Of a DNA stretch of 64,000 nucleotides, positions 7,965 to 16,060 are shown in pieces. The stretch is from assembly GCF_001552135.1 (NCBI RefSeq), contig NZ_BCQP01000015.1, positions 1 through 64,000 of the forward strand, given 5' to 3'. The stretch comes from Actinomadura chibensis NBRC 106107. Lineage in GTDB: Bacteria; Actinomycetota; Actinomycetes; Streptosporangiales; Streptosporangiaceae. The translations under genes and the position numbers were made by a program. The notes under the pieces are model-generated. The model did not search any database. It was not told the DNA's origin and saw nothing but the letters and a program-made list of their open reading frames with translations. Every line of letters begins with the position of its first letter. Within the stretch, counting starts at the first letter, position 1.

Positions 7965-10900
7965 CAGTACTCCACCTCCTGGGCGCGGCGGCGGATCACG
8001 GTGACCTCGTCGCGCTGGTTGCCGGTCGGGCCGAGGTAGTTGAACGCGAACGACAGCTGCGCGTACCCGCCGATCAGGTGGGACGGCTTGACCAGCAGCC
8101 GGGTCAGCGAGTTGTGCACGCCGCCGCGGCGGCCGGAGGTCTCGGCGCGCGGGACGTCGATCAGCCGGTCCTGCGCGTGGTACATGTACACCGTCCCCTC
8201 CGGCATGCGGTGCGAGACGACCGCGCGGGCGACGACGACGCCGTTGCGGTTGACCGCCTCGATCCAGTCGTTGTCCCGGACGCCGATCCTCGCCGCGTCC
8301 GCGCCGCTCATCCAGATCACCGGGCCGCCGCGCGACAGCGACAGCATGAACAGGTTGTCCTGGTACTCGGAATGGATCGACCATTTGTTGTGCGGGGTGA
8401 GGTACCGGACGGTCAGCCCGAGTTCCCCGGTCTCCCCGAGTTCCGGTTCGCCGAAGAGCGCGTGCATGTTCAGCGGCGGGCGGAACGTCGGGAGCTGCTC
8501 CCCCAGTTCCGCCATCCAGTCGTGGTCGAGGTAGAAATGCTGGCGCCCGGTGAGGGTGTGCCACGGCTTGAGCCGTTCGACGTTGATGGTGAACGGCGAG
8601 TAGCGGCGGTCCTCGCTCTCCGCGCCCGACCATTCCGGGGACGCGATGACCGGCACCGGGCGGGCCTGGGTGTCGGCGAACGTGATCCGCGTGCCCTCGT
8701 GCTCGGCGGCGAGGTCGGCGAGCCGGACGCCGGTGCGCCTCTCCAGGGCGCGGAACCCCTGGACGGCAAGGTGGCCGTTCGTCGTCCCGGACAGCGTGAG
8801 GATCGCCTCGCAGGCGTGCACGTCGCGGCGCAGCGACGGGCGCCCGTCCGCCGGGCCGCCGCGCACGACGCCGTTCTTGTTCCGCAGGGTCTCGACGGCG
8901 CGCTCCAGGTCGAACGTGACGCCCTTGGTGGTCGCGCCGAGCCGCTCGGCGAGCGGGCCGAGCGCCGACAGCTTCGCCGCGACCGCCGGGTAGTCGCGCT
9001 CGACCGTCACGAGCCTCGGCATCGTCACGCCGGGCACCGGCTCGCACTCGCCCTTCGCCCAGTCCAGGACGCGGCCGTGCGGCGTCGCCAGCTCGTCGGG
9101 CGTGTCGTGCAGCAGCGGCGCGGCGACGACGTCGGTGCGGGTGCCGAGGTGGTCGGCGGCGAGGCGGCTGAACGCGTCCGCGATGTCCTGGAACGCGCGC
9201 CAGTCGCTGCGGGTCTGCCACGGCGGCGCGATCGCCGGGTTGAACGAATGGACGAACGGATGCATGTCCGTCGTGCTCAGGTCGTGCTTCTCGTACCAGG
9301 TGGCGGCGGGCAGCACGATGTCGGAGTAGACGGTCGTGCTCGTCATCCGGAAGTCGAGCGAGAGGAGCAGGTCGAGTTTCCCGGCGGGCGCTTCGTCCCG
9401 CCAGACGACCTCTTCGGGACGGAGCGCCTCCGGCGTCTCCTCCGCGCGGACGGAATTGTCCGTGCCGAGCAGGTGCTTGAGGAAGTACTCGTCGCCTTTC
9501 GCGGACGAGCCGAGCAGGTTCGACCGCCACACCGTCAGCACGCGCGGGAAGTTCTCGGGGGCGTCCGGGTCCTGGCAGGCGAACTTCAGCCGCCCGGCCT
9601 TCAGCTCGTCGACGACGTGCGCCGGGACGTCCTTCCCGGCCGCCGCCGCCTCGTCCGCGAGGTCCAGGGGGTTGCGGTCGAACGTCGGGTAGGACGGCAT
9701 CCAGCCGAGCCGCGCCGCCTGCGCGATGACGTCGGCGGTGGAGCGCCCGGCGAGCCGCCCGGCGCCGGTCGCGGCCGCCAGCGTCCCGGCGCTGAACTGG
9801 TCGTAGCGGAACTGGTCGGTGTGCAGGTAGAAGAACGCCGTGCCGATCATCTGGCGGGGCGGGCGCGACCAGTCCAGCGCGCCCGCGAGCTGCGCCCAGC
9901 CGGTCACCGGGCGGCACTTCTCCTGCCCGACGTAGTGCGCCCAGCCGCCGCCGTTCACGCCCTGGCAGCCGGTCAGCGTCGTCAGCGCGAGGAACGCCCG
10001 GTAGATCGTGTCGGAGTGGAACCAGTGGTTCGTGCCCGCGCCCATGATGATCATCGAGCGGCCGCGGGACTCCTCGGCGTTCGCGGCGAACTCGCGTCCG
10101 ATCCGCTCGGCCGCCCGCGCCGGGACGCCCGTGATCGCCTCCTGCCACGCGGGCGTGCACGGCTGCGAGGCGTCGCCGTACCCGGACGGCCACTCGCCCG
10201 GCAGGCCGTCGCGCGGCACGCCGTACTGGGCGAGCATCAGGTCGTAGACGGTGGTGACCGGGTGGCCGCCGACGTCCCGGACGGGCACGCCGCGGCGCAG
10301 CGTCCCCGGCGAGCCGTCGGGCGCGTCGAAGCGCGCCAGCTCCACCTCCACCGCCTCGCCGCCGTGGAGGGAGAGCAGCGGGTCGGCGTCGCCCAGGTCC
10401 AGGTTCCAGCGGCCCTCGCCGGACGCGCCGTAGCGGAATCCGAGCGACCCGTTGGGCACCAGCGGGCGCCCGGTCGCCGCGTCCAGGACGACCGTCTTGA
10501 AGGCCGCGTTCTCCGATTCCGCCTCGGCGCCGGGCAGGTCCGCGGCGGTCAGGAACTTGCCCGGGACGTAGGCGTCGCCGCGCCTCTCCAGCCGCACGAG
10601 GAACGGCAGGTCGCTGTACCGCTTGACGTAGTCGACGAAGTACGGGACCCGCCGGTCGACGAAGAACTCCTTGAGGACGACGTGCCCCATCGCCATCGCC
10701 AGCGCGCCGTCGGTGCCGGGCTGCGCGGCGAGCCACTCGTCGGCGAACTTGACGTTGTCGGCGTAGTCCGGCGAGACGGCGACGACCTTCTGCCCGCGGT
10801 AGCGCGCCTCGGTCATCCAGTGCGCGTCCGGGGTGCGCGTGACCGGAAGGTTGGAGCCCCACATGATCAGGTATCCGGCGTCCCACCAGTCGCCCGACTC

Positions 10901-11650
10901 CGGCACGTCGGTCTGGTCGCCGAACACCTGCGGCGACGCCACCGGGAGGTCGGCGTACCAGTCGTAGAACGACAGCATCGTCCCGCCGATCAGGGACGTG
11001 AACCGTGCCCCCGACGCCTGCGACACCATCGACATCGCCGGGATCGGCGAGAACCCGGCGATCCGGTCGGGGCCGTGCGCGGCGATCGTGTGGACATGGG
11101 CGGCGGCGATCATCTCGGTCGCCTCGTCCCACGTCGCGCGCACGAGGCCGCCGCGCCCGCGCGCCGCCTTGTAGGCCCGGGCCTTCTCCGGGTCGGAGAC
11201 CACCTCGCGCCACGCGCGGACCGGGTCGCCCGTCCGCGCCCTGGCCTCCCGGTACATCTCCAGCAGCACGCCCCGCACGTACGGGTAGCGGACGCGCGTC
11301 GGCGAGTAGGTGTACCAGGAGAACGACGCGCCGCGCGGGCAGCCGCGCGGCTCGTACTCGGGGCGGTCCGCGCCCACCGACGGGTAGTCGGTCTGCTGCG
11401 CCTCCCAGGTGATGATGCCGTCCTTGACGTACACCTTCCACGAGCACGAGCCGGTGCAGTTCACGCCGTGCGTGGAGCGCACGACCTTGTCGTGGGACCA
11501 GCGGTCCCGGTAGAAGGCGTCCGCCTGGCGTCCGCCGGCCTTGGTCATCGTCCGCAGGTCCGGGGAGACCCTGGCGCGGGTGAAGTACCTGCGGGTGCTC
11601 ACCAGCGCGTCTTCGAGCGGGCCGTCCAGTCCTGGCTTCGTCGAGCTCAA
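7964..11650 (-). CDS. narG: Respiratory nitrate reductase alpha subunit (Mo-bisMGD)
   Basis: A 1228-residue catalytic subunit that reduces nitrate to nitrite at a Mo-bis-MGD centre. The FS0 cluster ligands are in HGVNCTGSCSW (His61, Cys65, Cys69) with a further Cys at 104 in GCPRGASF. The His in place of the first Cys is diagnostic of NarG. The region with YADNVKFADEWL matches the molybdopterin oxidoreductase core. There is no twin-arginine signal, so it is the membrane-bound cytoplasmic Nar type, not Nap. The start is an unusual TTG at 11650 with AAGGGA upstream. It is separated from narK by 76 nt. Confidence 0.97.
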   Translation of the reverse strand: MSSTKPGLDGPLEDALVSTRRYFTRARVSPDLRTMTKAGGRQADAFYRDRWSHDKVVRSTHGVNCTGSCSWKVYVKDGIITWEAQQTDYPSVGADRPEYEPRGCPRGASFSWYTYSPTRVRYPYVRGVLLEMYREARARTGDPVRAWREVVSDPEKARAYKAARGRGGLVRATWDEATEMIAAAHVHTIAAHGPDRIAGFSPIPAMSMVSQASGARFTSLIGGTMLSFYDWYADLPVASPQVFGDQTDVPESGDWWDAGYLIMWGSNLPVTRTPDAHWMTEARYRGQKVVAVSPDYADNVKFADEWLAAQPGTDGALAMAMGHVVLKEFFVDRRVPYFVDYVKRYSDLPFLVRLERRGDAYVPGKFLTAADLPGAEAESENAAFKTVVLDAATGRPLVPNGSLGFRYGASGEGRWNLDLGDADPLLSLHGGEAVEVELARFDAPDGSPGTLRRGVPVRDVGGHPVTTVYDLMLAQYGVPRDGLPGEWPSGYGDASQPCTPAWQEAITGVPARAAERIGREFAANAEESRGRSMIIMGAGTNHWFHSDTIYRAFLALTTLTGCQGVNGGGWAHYVGQEKCRPVTGWAQLAGALDWSRPPRQMIGTAFFYLHTDQFRYDQFSAGTLAAATGAGRLAGRSTADVIAQAARLGWMPSYPTFDRNPLDLADEAAAAGKDVPAHVVDELKAGRLKFACQDPDAPENFPRVLTVWRSNLLGSSAKGDEYFLKHLLGTDNSVRAEETPEALRPEEVVWRDEAPAGKLDLLLSLDFRMTSTTVYSDIVLPAATWYEKHDLSTTDMHPFVHSFNPAIAPPWQTRSDWRAFQDIADAFSRLAADHLGTRTDVVAAPLLHDTPDELATPHGRVLDWAKGECEPVPGVTMPRLVTVERDYPAVAAKLSALGPLAERLGATTKGVTFDLERAVETLRNKNGVVRGGPADGRPSLRRDVHACEAILTLSGTTNGHLAVQGFRALERRTGVRLADLAAEHEGTRITFADTQARPVPVIASPEWSGAESEDRRYSPFTINVERLKPWHTLTGRQHFYLDHDWMAELGEQLPTFRPPLNMHALFGEPELGETGELGLTVRYLTPHNKWSIHSEYQDNLFMLSLSRGGPVIWMSGADAARIGVRDNDWIEAVNRNGVVVARAVVSHRMPEGTVYMYHAQDRLIDVPRAETSGRRGGVHNSLTRLLVKPSHLIGGYAQLSFAFNYLGPTGNQRDEVTVIRRRAQEVEY

Positions 11651-11726
11651 CCCTCGGATCCCTTCTTCGTGCCGTGCGTCGTGCGTGCGGGACGTGCCGG
11701 GCGTCCGCCACCGGGGCGGACGGGCG

Positions 11727-12965
11727 CTAGGACGTCCGGGCCTCGACCGCGCGCCGCACGACCGTGGCGGTGAGGACCGCCGCGGCCGCCGCCACCACCG
11801 CGAGCAGCGCGAGGCCGAGGGCGTAGGAGCCGAGGCTCCCGTAGATCGTTCCCATCACCAGCGGCGGGAGGAACCCGCCGAGCCCGCCCGCGGCGCCGAC
11901 CACGCCGGTCACCGCGCCGACCTTGTTCGCCGGGGCGATCCGCGCGACCAGCGCGAACGTCGCGCCGCTGCCCGCGCCGAGCGCCGCCGCCATGGCGAGG
12001 AACGCGATCGTGCCGACCGGCGCCAGCGGCGGCGCGAACGCCTGGACCACCGCGCCCGCCACCGTCGCGGCCAGGGCGGCGAGCAGCACCCGCACCGCGC
12101 CGACCCGGTCCGACAGCCAGCCGCCGACCGGCCGCATCACCACGGCGAGCAGCACGAACCCGGCCATCCGGTTCGCCGCGTCCGACTGCGTCAGCCCGTA
12201 CTCGGTCTTGAGGTAGGTGGGCAGGTAGACCGAGAACGCGACGTAGCCGCCGAACGCCACCGCGTACAGCGCGGACGCCTGCCACGTGACGGGCAGGCGG
12301 ACGGTCTCGGCGAGGCGCCTCGCGAGCGGCTCGGCGGGCGGCGTCCGCCCGGGCGCCTCGCGCAGGACGAACCACGCGACCACCGCGTAGACCGCGAGCA
12401 GGACCGCCGTGAGGACGAACGGGAACGCCATCCCCCGCGCGTCCACCAGCCGGACCGTCGTCAGCGCGCTGATCGCCGTGCCGCCCATGCCCGCGCCGAA
12501 CACCCCGACCGCGAAGCCGCGCCGCTCCGGCGGGAACCACGCGTTCACGAACGGCACCCCGACCGCGAACGCCGTCCCGCCGACGCCGAGGAAGAACCCG
12601 CCCGCCAGCAGCGCGCCCAGGGACGAGTGCCCGGCCAGCCCGAGGTACAGCACGGGCACGATCGTGACGGCCGACACCGCCGGGAACAGGACGCGCCCGC
12701 CGAACCGGTCGGTCAGCGCCCCGACCGGGACACGGCCCAGCGAGCCGACCACGACGGGCACCGCGACCAGGAGCGCCTGCTCGAACGAGCTCAGGGCGAG
12801 GGTGTCCTTGAAGCGGGGGCCGAGGGGGCTGAGCAGCGCCCACGCCCAGAAGTTCACCGCGAACCCGATCGTGGCCACGGCCAGCATGACCATGGGCCGC
12901 CGGTCGCCGCCGGGACGTCCGGGCCCCGTCCGTCCCCGCCCGGCCTCCTGCCGCGTCCTCGTCAC
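11727..12965 (-). CDS. narK: Nitrate/nitrite MFS transporter
   Basis: A protein of about 412 residues of the NarK/NasA nitrate-nitrite porter family, with about 12 transmembrane segments. The opening helix contains GFAVNFWAWALLSPLG, and the loop GSLGRVPVGALTDRFGGR matches the family signature between helices 2 and 3. Glycine-rich 'nitrate signature' stretches GVGGTAFAVGVPFVNAWFPP and GLGGFLPPL are present. GTG 12965 is preferred because GAAGG lies upstream; GTG 12989 is an alternative. As first gene of narKGHJI it would import nitrate or export nitrite for the reductase. Confidence 0.93.
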   Translation of the reverse strand: MTRTRQEAGRGRTGPGRPGGDRRPMVMLAVATIGFAVNFWAWALLSPLGPRFKDTLALSSFEQALLVAVPVVVGSLGRVPVGALTDRFGGRVLFPAVSAVTIVPVLYLGLAGHSSLGALLAGGFFLGVGGTAFAVGVPFVNAWFPPERRGFAVGVFGAGMGGTAISALTTVRLVDARGMAFPFVLTAVLLAVYAVVAWFVLREAPGRTPPAEPLARRLAETVRLPVTWQASALYAVAFGGYVAFSVYLPTYLKTEYGLTQSDAANRMAGFVLLAVVMRPVGGWLSDRVGAVRVLLAALAATVAGAVVQAFAPPLAPVGTIAFLAMAAALGAGSGATFALVARIAPANKVGAVTGVVGAAGGLGGFLPPLVMGTIYGSLGSYALGLALLAVVAAAAAVLTATVVRRAVEARTS

Positions 12966-13023
12966 GCGAGCACCGCCTTCACCGTCCACCGCGTACGTGC
13001 CGGGGACGTTCCCCCCCGGTGCG

Positions 13024-13049
13024 GCCGGTAACCATGATCGGTTACCGGC
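13024..13049. promoter_or_regulatory. Palindrome upstream of narK, 10-bp arms
   Basis: GCCGGTAACC (13024-13033) and GGTTACCGGC (13040-13049) are perfect inverted arms around ATGATC. It lies 59-84 nt upstream of the chosen narK start, where a dimeric regulator would bind. I do not recognise the motif; it does not fit the GlnR consensus spacing or an FNR box. Confidence 0.6.
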
Positions 13050-13082
13050 GGTCTCAGCCTCCTGGAGGCCCGCGGCGGCGGA

Positions 13083-13102
13083 TAGGGACCTTCGTCCCGG
13101 GA
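13083..13102. promoter_or_regulatory. DosR/DevR-like box upstream of narK
   Basis: The core GGGACCTTCGTCCC (13085-13098) is GGGAC-n4-GTCCC, close to the mycobacterial DosR consensus core GGGACTWWAGTCCC. It sits 120 nt upstream of the chosen narK start, in the only gap before the operon. The match was found by eye; no scoring was run. Confidence 0.55.
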
Positions 13103-13121
13103 ACGGTCCCGCGCGGCGGGG

Positions 13122-13577
13122 TCAGGGGCGGGGCCAGGCGCGCCCGGAGAGCCGTTCGATGTCGGTGTTGAACCGCTTGAGGTATCCGGCGAAGGCGGCG
13201 ACCTCGTCGGGCGTCCAGCCGGCGAGGACCTTGTCGAGCCCGGCGATGATGTGGTCGCGGTGCTCGTCCAGGCGGCGGGCGCCGTCGCGGGTGATGCGGA
13301 ACTTGCGGGCGATGCCGCCCTCGGGGTCGGGGATGCGCTCCAGCAGCCCGGCGCGCGTCATCGCCGACGTCTGCCGGTTGAGCGTGGACGGGTCGAGCCC
13401 GAAGGCGTCGCTGAGCTGGCGGATGGACATGGGCCCCTCGGCGCGCACCCGGCTCAGCAGGATGTAGGCGCTGCGCTCCAGGCCGCCCGCCTCGTCGCCC
13501 GCGCCCGAGGCGACCCGGAGCGTGTAGCGGCCGAGCAGCATGGTCTCGTACTCGATCAGGTGCGTGGGACGGTCCAT
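13122..13577 (-). CDS. MarR family transcriptional regulator
   Basis: A 151-residue winged-helix regulator. The recognition region reads MSIRQLSDAFGLDPSTLNRQ, followed by the wing RIPDPEGGIARKFRIT, and dimerisation helices flank both ends. MarR proteins are usually repressors released by small phenolic or drug-like ligands. It is transcribed divergently from the DHA2-type exporter at 13683, with a perfect 15-bp palindrome between them. It therefore most likely represses itself and the exporter. The ATG at 13577 is preceded by CAGGG. Confidence 0.92.
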   Translation of the reverse strand: MDRPTHLIEYETMLLGRYTLRVASGAGDEAGGLERSAYILLSRVRAEGPMSIRQLSDAFGLDPSTLNRQTSAMTRAGLLERIPDPEGGIARKFRITRDGARRLDEHRDHIIAGLDKVLAGWTPDEVAAFAGYLKRFNTDIERLSGRAWPRP

Positions 13578-13602
13578 CCCTGGCGATCGTACACCTCCAC
13601 TT

Positions 13603-13617
13603 TGTGCATGATGCACA
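13603..13617. promoter_or_regulatory. Probable MarR operator
   Basis: TGTGCAT-G-ATGCACA is a perfect 15-bp palindrome in the 105-nt gap between the divergent MarR and MFS genes. A further half-site ATGCACA occurs at 13635-13641, on the exporter side, which may allow graded repression. Confidence 0.6.
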
Positions 13618-13682
13618 TCGTATGTATCGTGCACATGCACACACCTGCGGCCGGACGCCGCGGACAGGACGGGAGACACCAC

Positions 13683-15134
13683 GTGGACCACCCCAAGCAC
13701 GCCGGCGCGGCCGGACGCCCCGGCGGGATCGTGGCGGTGCTGGCGGTCGCGGGCGTCATCGCCGCGCTCATGCAGACGCTGGTGGTGCCGCTCATCGGCG
13801 AGCTGCCGAAGCTGCTGCACACCTCGGCGTCCAACGCGTCGTGGGCGGTGACGGCGACGCTGCTCGCCGGAGCCGTCGCCGTCCCCTCCACCGGGCGGCT
13901 CGCGGACCTGCACGGCAAGCGGCGCATGCTGCTGGCCTGCACGGTGCCGCTGATCGCGGGCTCGGTGCTGTGCGCGGTCGCGGGCTCGCTCGCCCCGATG
14001 GTCGTCGGGCGCTGCCTCCAGGGCATGGGGATGGGGATCGTCCCGCTCGGCATCAGCGCCATGCGGGACCTGCTGCCGCCCGAGCGGCTCGGGTCGTCGA
14101 TCGCGCTGATGAGCTCCTCGCTCGGCATCGGCGGCGCGCTCGGCCTGCCGCTGTCGGCGGCCGTCGCCGAGAACGCGAGCTGGCGGGCGCTGTTCTGGGG
14201 CGCCGCCGCGCTCAGCGTGCTGATCGCCGCGCTGATCTGGTGGGTGGTGCCCGCCGTCCCGCGGCGGGCCGCCGGGCGGTTCGACGTGCCGGGCGCGGTC
14301 GGGCTCGGCGCGGGCCTCGTGTGCCTGCTGCTCGGCGTGTCCAAGGGCGCCGACTGGGGGTGGACGAGCGGGACGACCCTCGGCCTGTTCGCCGCCGCCG
14401 CCGCGATCCTGCTCGTGTGGGCCTGGTGGGAGCTGCGCTCCGCGGACCCGCTGGTCGACCTGCGCGTCACCGTCGGACGCCAGGTCGGGCTGACGAACGC
14501 GGCGTCGGTCCTCGTCGGGTTCGCGATGTACGCGCAGTCGCTGATCGTGATGCAGCTCCTCCAGCTCCCGGAGGCCACCGGGTACGGGCTCGGGCAGTCG
14601 ATGCTCGCGGCCGGGCTGTGGATGGCGCCCGCCGGGCTCATGATGATGGCCGTGTCCCCGCTCGGCGCGCGGCTGTCGCAGGCGCGCGGCCCCAAGGTGA
14701 CGCTGTGCGCGGGCAGCCTCGTCATCGCGCTCGGCTACGGGATGTCGATCGGGCTGCTCGGCTCGACGTGGGGCGTCCTCGCGCTCACCTGCGTCATCAA
14801 CGCGGGCGTCGGGCTCGCCTACGGCGCCATGCCCGCCCTGATCATGGGCGCGGTGCCGCTGTCGGAGACGGGCGCGGCCAACAGCTTCAACACCGTCATG
14901 CGCTCGATCGGGACGTCGGTGTCCGCGGCGGTCGTCGGCGTCGTCCTGGCGCAGATGACCACCGACCTCGGCGGGCACGCGCTGCCGTCGGAGAACGGCT
15001 TCCACGCGGGGATGCTGATCGCGGGCGCCGGGGCGCTGGCCGGGGCCGTGGTGACGCTCGCGCTGCCCGGGGGCAGGGCGCGGCGGGCCGCCGCGGGCGG
15101 CGAGGTGCCCGCCGAGGCGCCCGCCCGCACCTGA
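13683..15134 (+). CDS. MFS transporter, DHA2 (14-helix) drug exporter type
   Basis: A 483-residue proton-driven exporter with about 14 hydrophobic segments. Motif A between helices 2 and 3 reads GRLADLHGKRRM, and a motif C-like antiporter stretch SSLGIGGALGLPLSAAV follows helix 5. These two features place it among DHA2 drug/H+ antiporters. GTG 13683 is chosen because GGGAG lies eight bases upstream. It is paired divergently with the MarR gene, the common arrangement for inducible multidrug efflux. The substrate is unknown. Confidence 0.9.
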   Translation: MDHPKHAGAAGRPGGIVAVLAVAGVIAALMQTLVVPLIGELPKLLHTSASNASWAVTATLLAGAVAVPSTGRLADLHGKRRMLLACTVPLIAGSVLCAVAGSLAPMVVGRCLQGMGMGIVPLGISAMRDLLPPERLGSSIALMSSSLGIGGALGLPLSAAVAENASWRALFWGAAALSVLIAALIWWVVPAVPRRAAGRFDVPGAVGLGAGLVCLLLGVSKGADWGWTSGTTLGLFAAAAAILLVWAWWELRSADPLVDLRVTVGRQVGLTNAASVLVGFAMYAQSLIVMQLLQLPEATGYGLGQSMLAAGLWMAPAGLMMMAVSPLGARLSQARGPKVTLCAGSLVIALGYGMSIGLLGSTWGVLALTCVINAGVGLAYGAMPALIMGAVPLSETGAANSFNTVMRSIGTSVSAAVVGVVLAQMTTDLGGHALPSENGFHAGMLIAGAGALAGAVVTLALPGGRARRAAAGGEVPAEAPART

Positions 15135-15169
15135 CCGGCGCGTCCCGGCGGGCGGGTTGCCCGGCTTGA

Positions 15170-15175
15170 TAGCTT
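15170..15175 (+). promoter_or_regulatory. -10-like hexamer, leaderless start of the racemase gene
   Basis: TAGCTT ends 7 nt before the GTG at 15183, so transcription would begin at or next to the start codon. No ribosome-binding site is present. The same GATAGCTTG string precedes the TetR gene at 23683. Confidence 0.45.
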
Positions 15176-15182
15176 GATCGGC

Positions 15183-16031
15183 GTGAAGGTCGCATTGATC
15201 GACTCGGGGCTCGGCCTGCTGTCCACCGCCGGGTGGGTGCGCCACCTCGTCCCGGAGCTCGACCTGCTCCTGCTCCTCGACCCGGACGGCGCGCCGTGGG
15301 GGCCGCGCAGCACGTCGTTCATCACCGGGCGGCTGTTCGCCGCCGCGCACGCGGCGGTCGAGCGGGGCGCGGACGCGATCGTCGTCCCCTGCAACACCGC
15401 CACCGTCACCGCCATCGACGCCCTCCGCGCCGAGTTCGAGCCGGGCGTGCCTGTCGTCGGGACGGTCCCTGCGGTGAAGCCCGCGGCGGCGGCGGGCAGC
15501 AGCATCGCGGTGTGGGCGACCGTCCGGACGACGGCGAGCGCCTACCAGACCCGGCTGATCGCCGACTTCGCGGACGGCAAGCCGGTCGAGCGGGTCGCCT
15601 GCCCCGGCCTCGCCGAGGCGATCGACCACGGCGACGTCGCCGCCGCGTCGGAGGTCATCGCGGACGCGGCCGCGCGCACCCCCCGGCACTGCGACGCCGT
15701 CGTCCTCGGATGCACGCACTATCCGCTGGTCGCGGCGGAGATCCTCGGACGGCTCCCCGCGGGCGCGACCCTCTACGACAGCGCGGAGGCGGTCGCCCGG
15801 CAGACGCTCCGCCGGCTCGGGCTGGCGCCCGCGCCGGACGGCCCCGAGGGCGGGGTCGAGGTGATGCTCAGCGGCCGTCCGGGACGCCTGCCCGACAGCG
15901 CGCACGCGTATCCGGTGGGCCGCGTCCTCGACGCCGCCGGGCGGATGCCGCGCGAGGCGCTGCTCGCCGAGTCCGCGCGGCGGCAGGACGCGCCGCTGCC
16001 GTCCGGCGACGGTGTCGGGGAGCCCCTGTAG
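15183..16031 (+). CDS. Aspartate/glutamate racemase family protein (MurI-like)
   Basis: A 282-residue protein of the Asp/Glu racemase superfamily. It has the three catalytic blocks: DSGLGLLS at the N-terminus, PCNTAT with the first catalytic Cys, and GCTHYPL with the second. Glutamate racemase normally reads DSGxGGL, so this is a divergent relative and may not be the main MurI of the cell. It is not near murein genes; it sits just before a ketopantoate-reductase-like gene. GTG 15183 is preferred because a -10-like element fits a leaderless transcript. Racemisation of glutamate or aspartate is likely, the exact substrate uncertain. Confidence 0.82.
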   Translation: MKVALIDSGLGLLSTAGWVRHLVPELDLLLLLDPDGAPWGPRSTSFITGRLFAAAHAAVERGADAIVVPCNTATVTAIDALRAEFEPGVPVVGTVPAVKPAAAAGSSIAVWATVRTTASAYQTRLIADFADGKPVERVACPGLAEAIDHGDVAAASEVIADAAARTPRHCDAVVLGCTHYPLVAAEILGRLPAGATLYDSAEAVARQTLRRLGLAPAPDGPEGGVEVMLSGRPGRLPDSAHAYPVGRVLDAAGRMPREALLAESARRQDAPLPSGDGVGEPL

Positions 16032-16057
16032 TTCGGCAGGCCCTTAGTTCGGGAGGC
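16029..16057 (+). repeat. 16-nt tandem near-duplication of a ribosome-binding region
   Basis: TAGTTCGGCAGGC (16029-16041) recurs as TAGTTCGGGAGGC (16045-16057), a 16-nt period. The first copy includes the racemase stop codon. The second has the single base change that creates GGGAGG, the ribosome-binding site of the next gene. Confidence 0.5.
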
Positions 16058-16060
16058 GCT

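Noticed and set aside
6258..11711. A single 1817-codon frame covering narH and the antisense-frame part of narG
   Set aside because: Its first part is an Arg-rich shadow of narG; NarH starts cleanly at the ATG at 7964, directly at the narG stop.
13024..13049. GlnR box before narK
   Set aside because: GTAAC and GTTAC halves are present but the spacing and the GAAAC half of the GlnR consensus are not.
13098..13112. A second DosR-like site, GGGAACGGTCCC, next to the first
   Set aside because: The arms are separated by the wrong spacing and do not match as an inverted pair with the GGGAC-n4-GTCCC layout.
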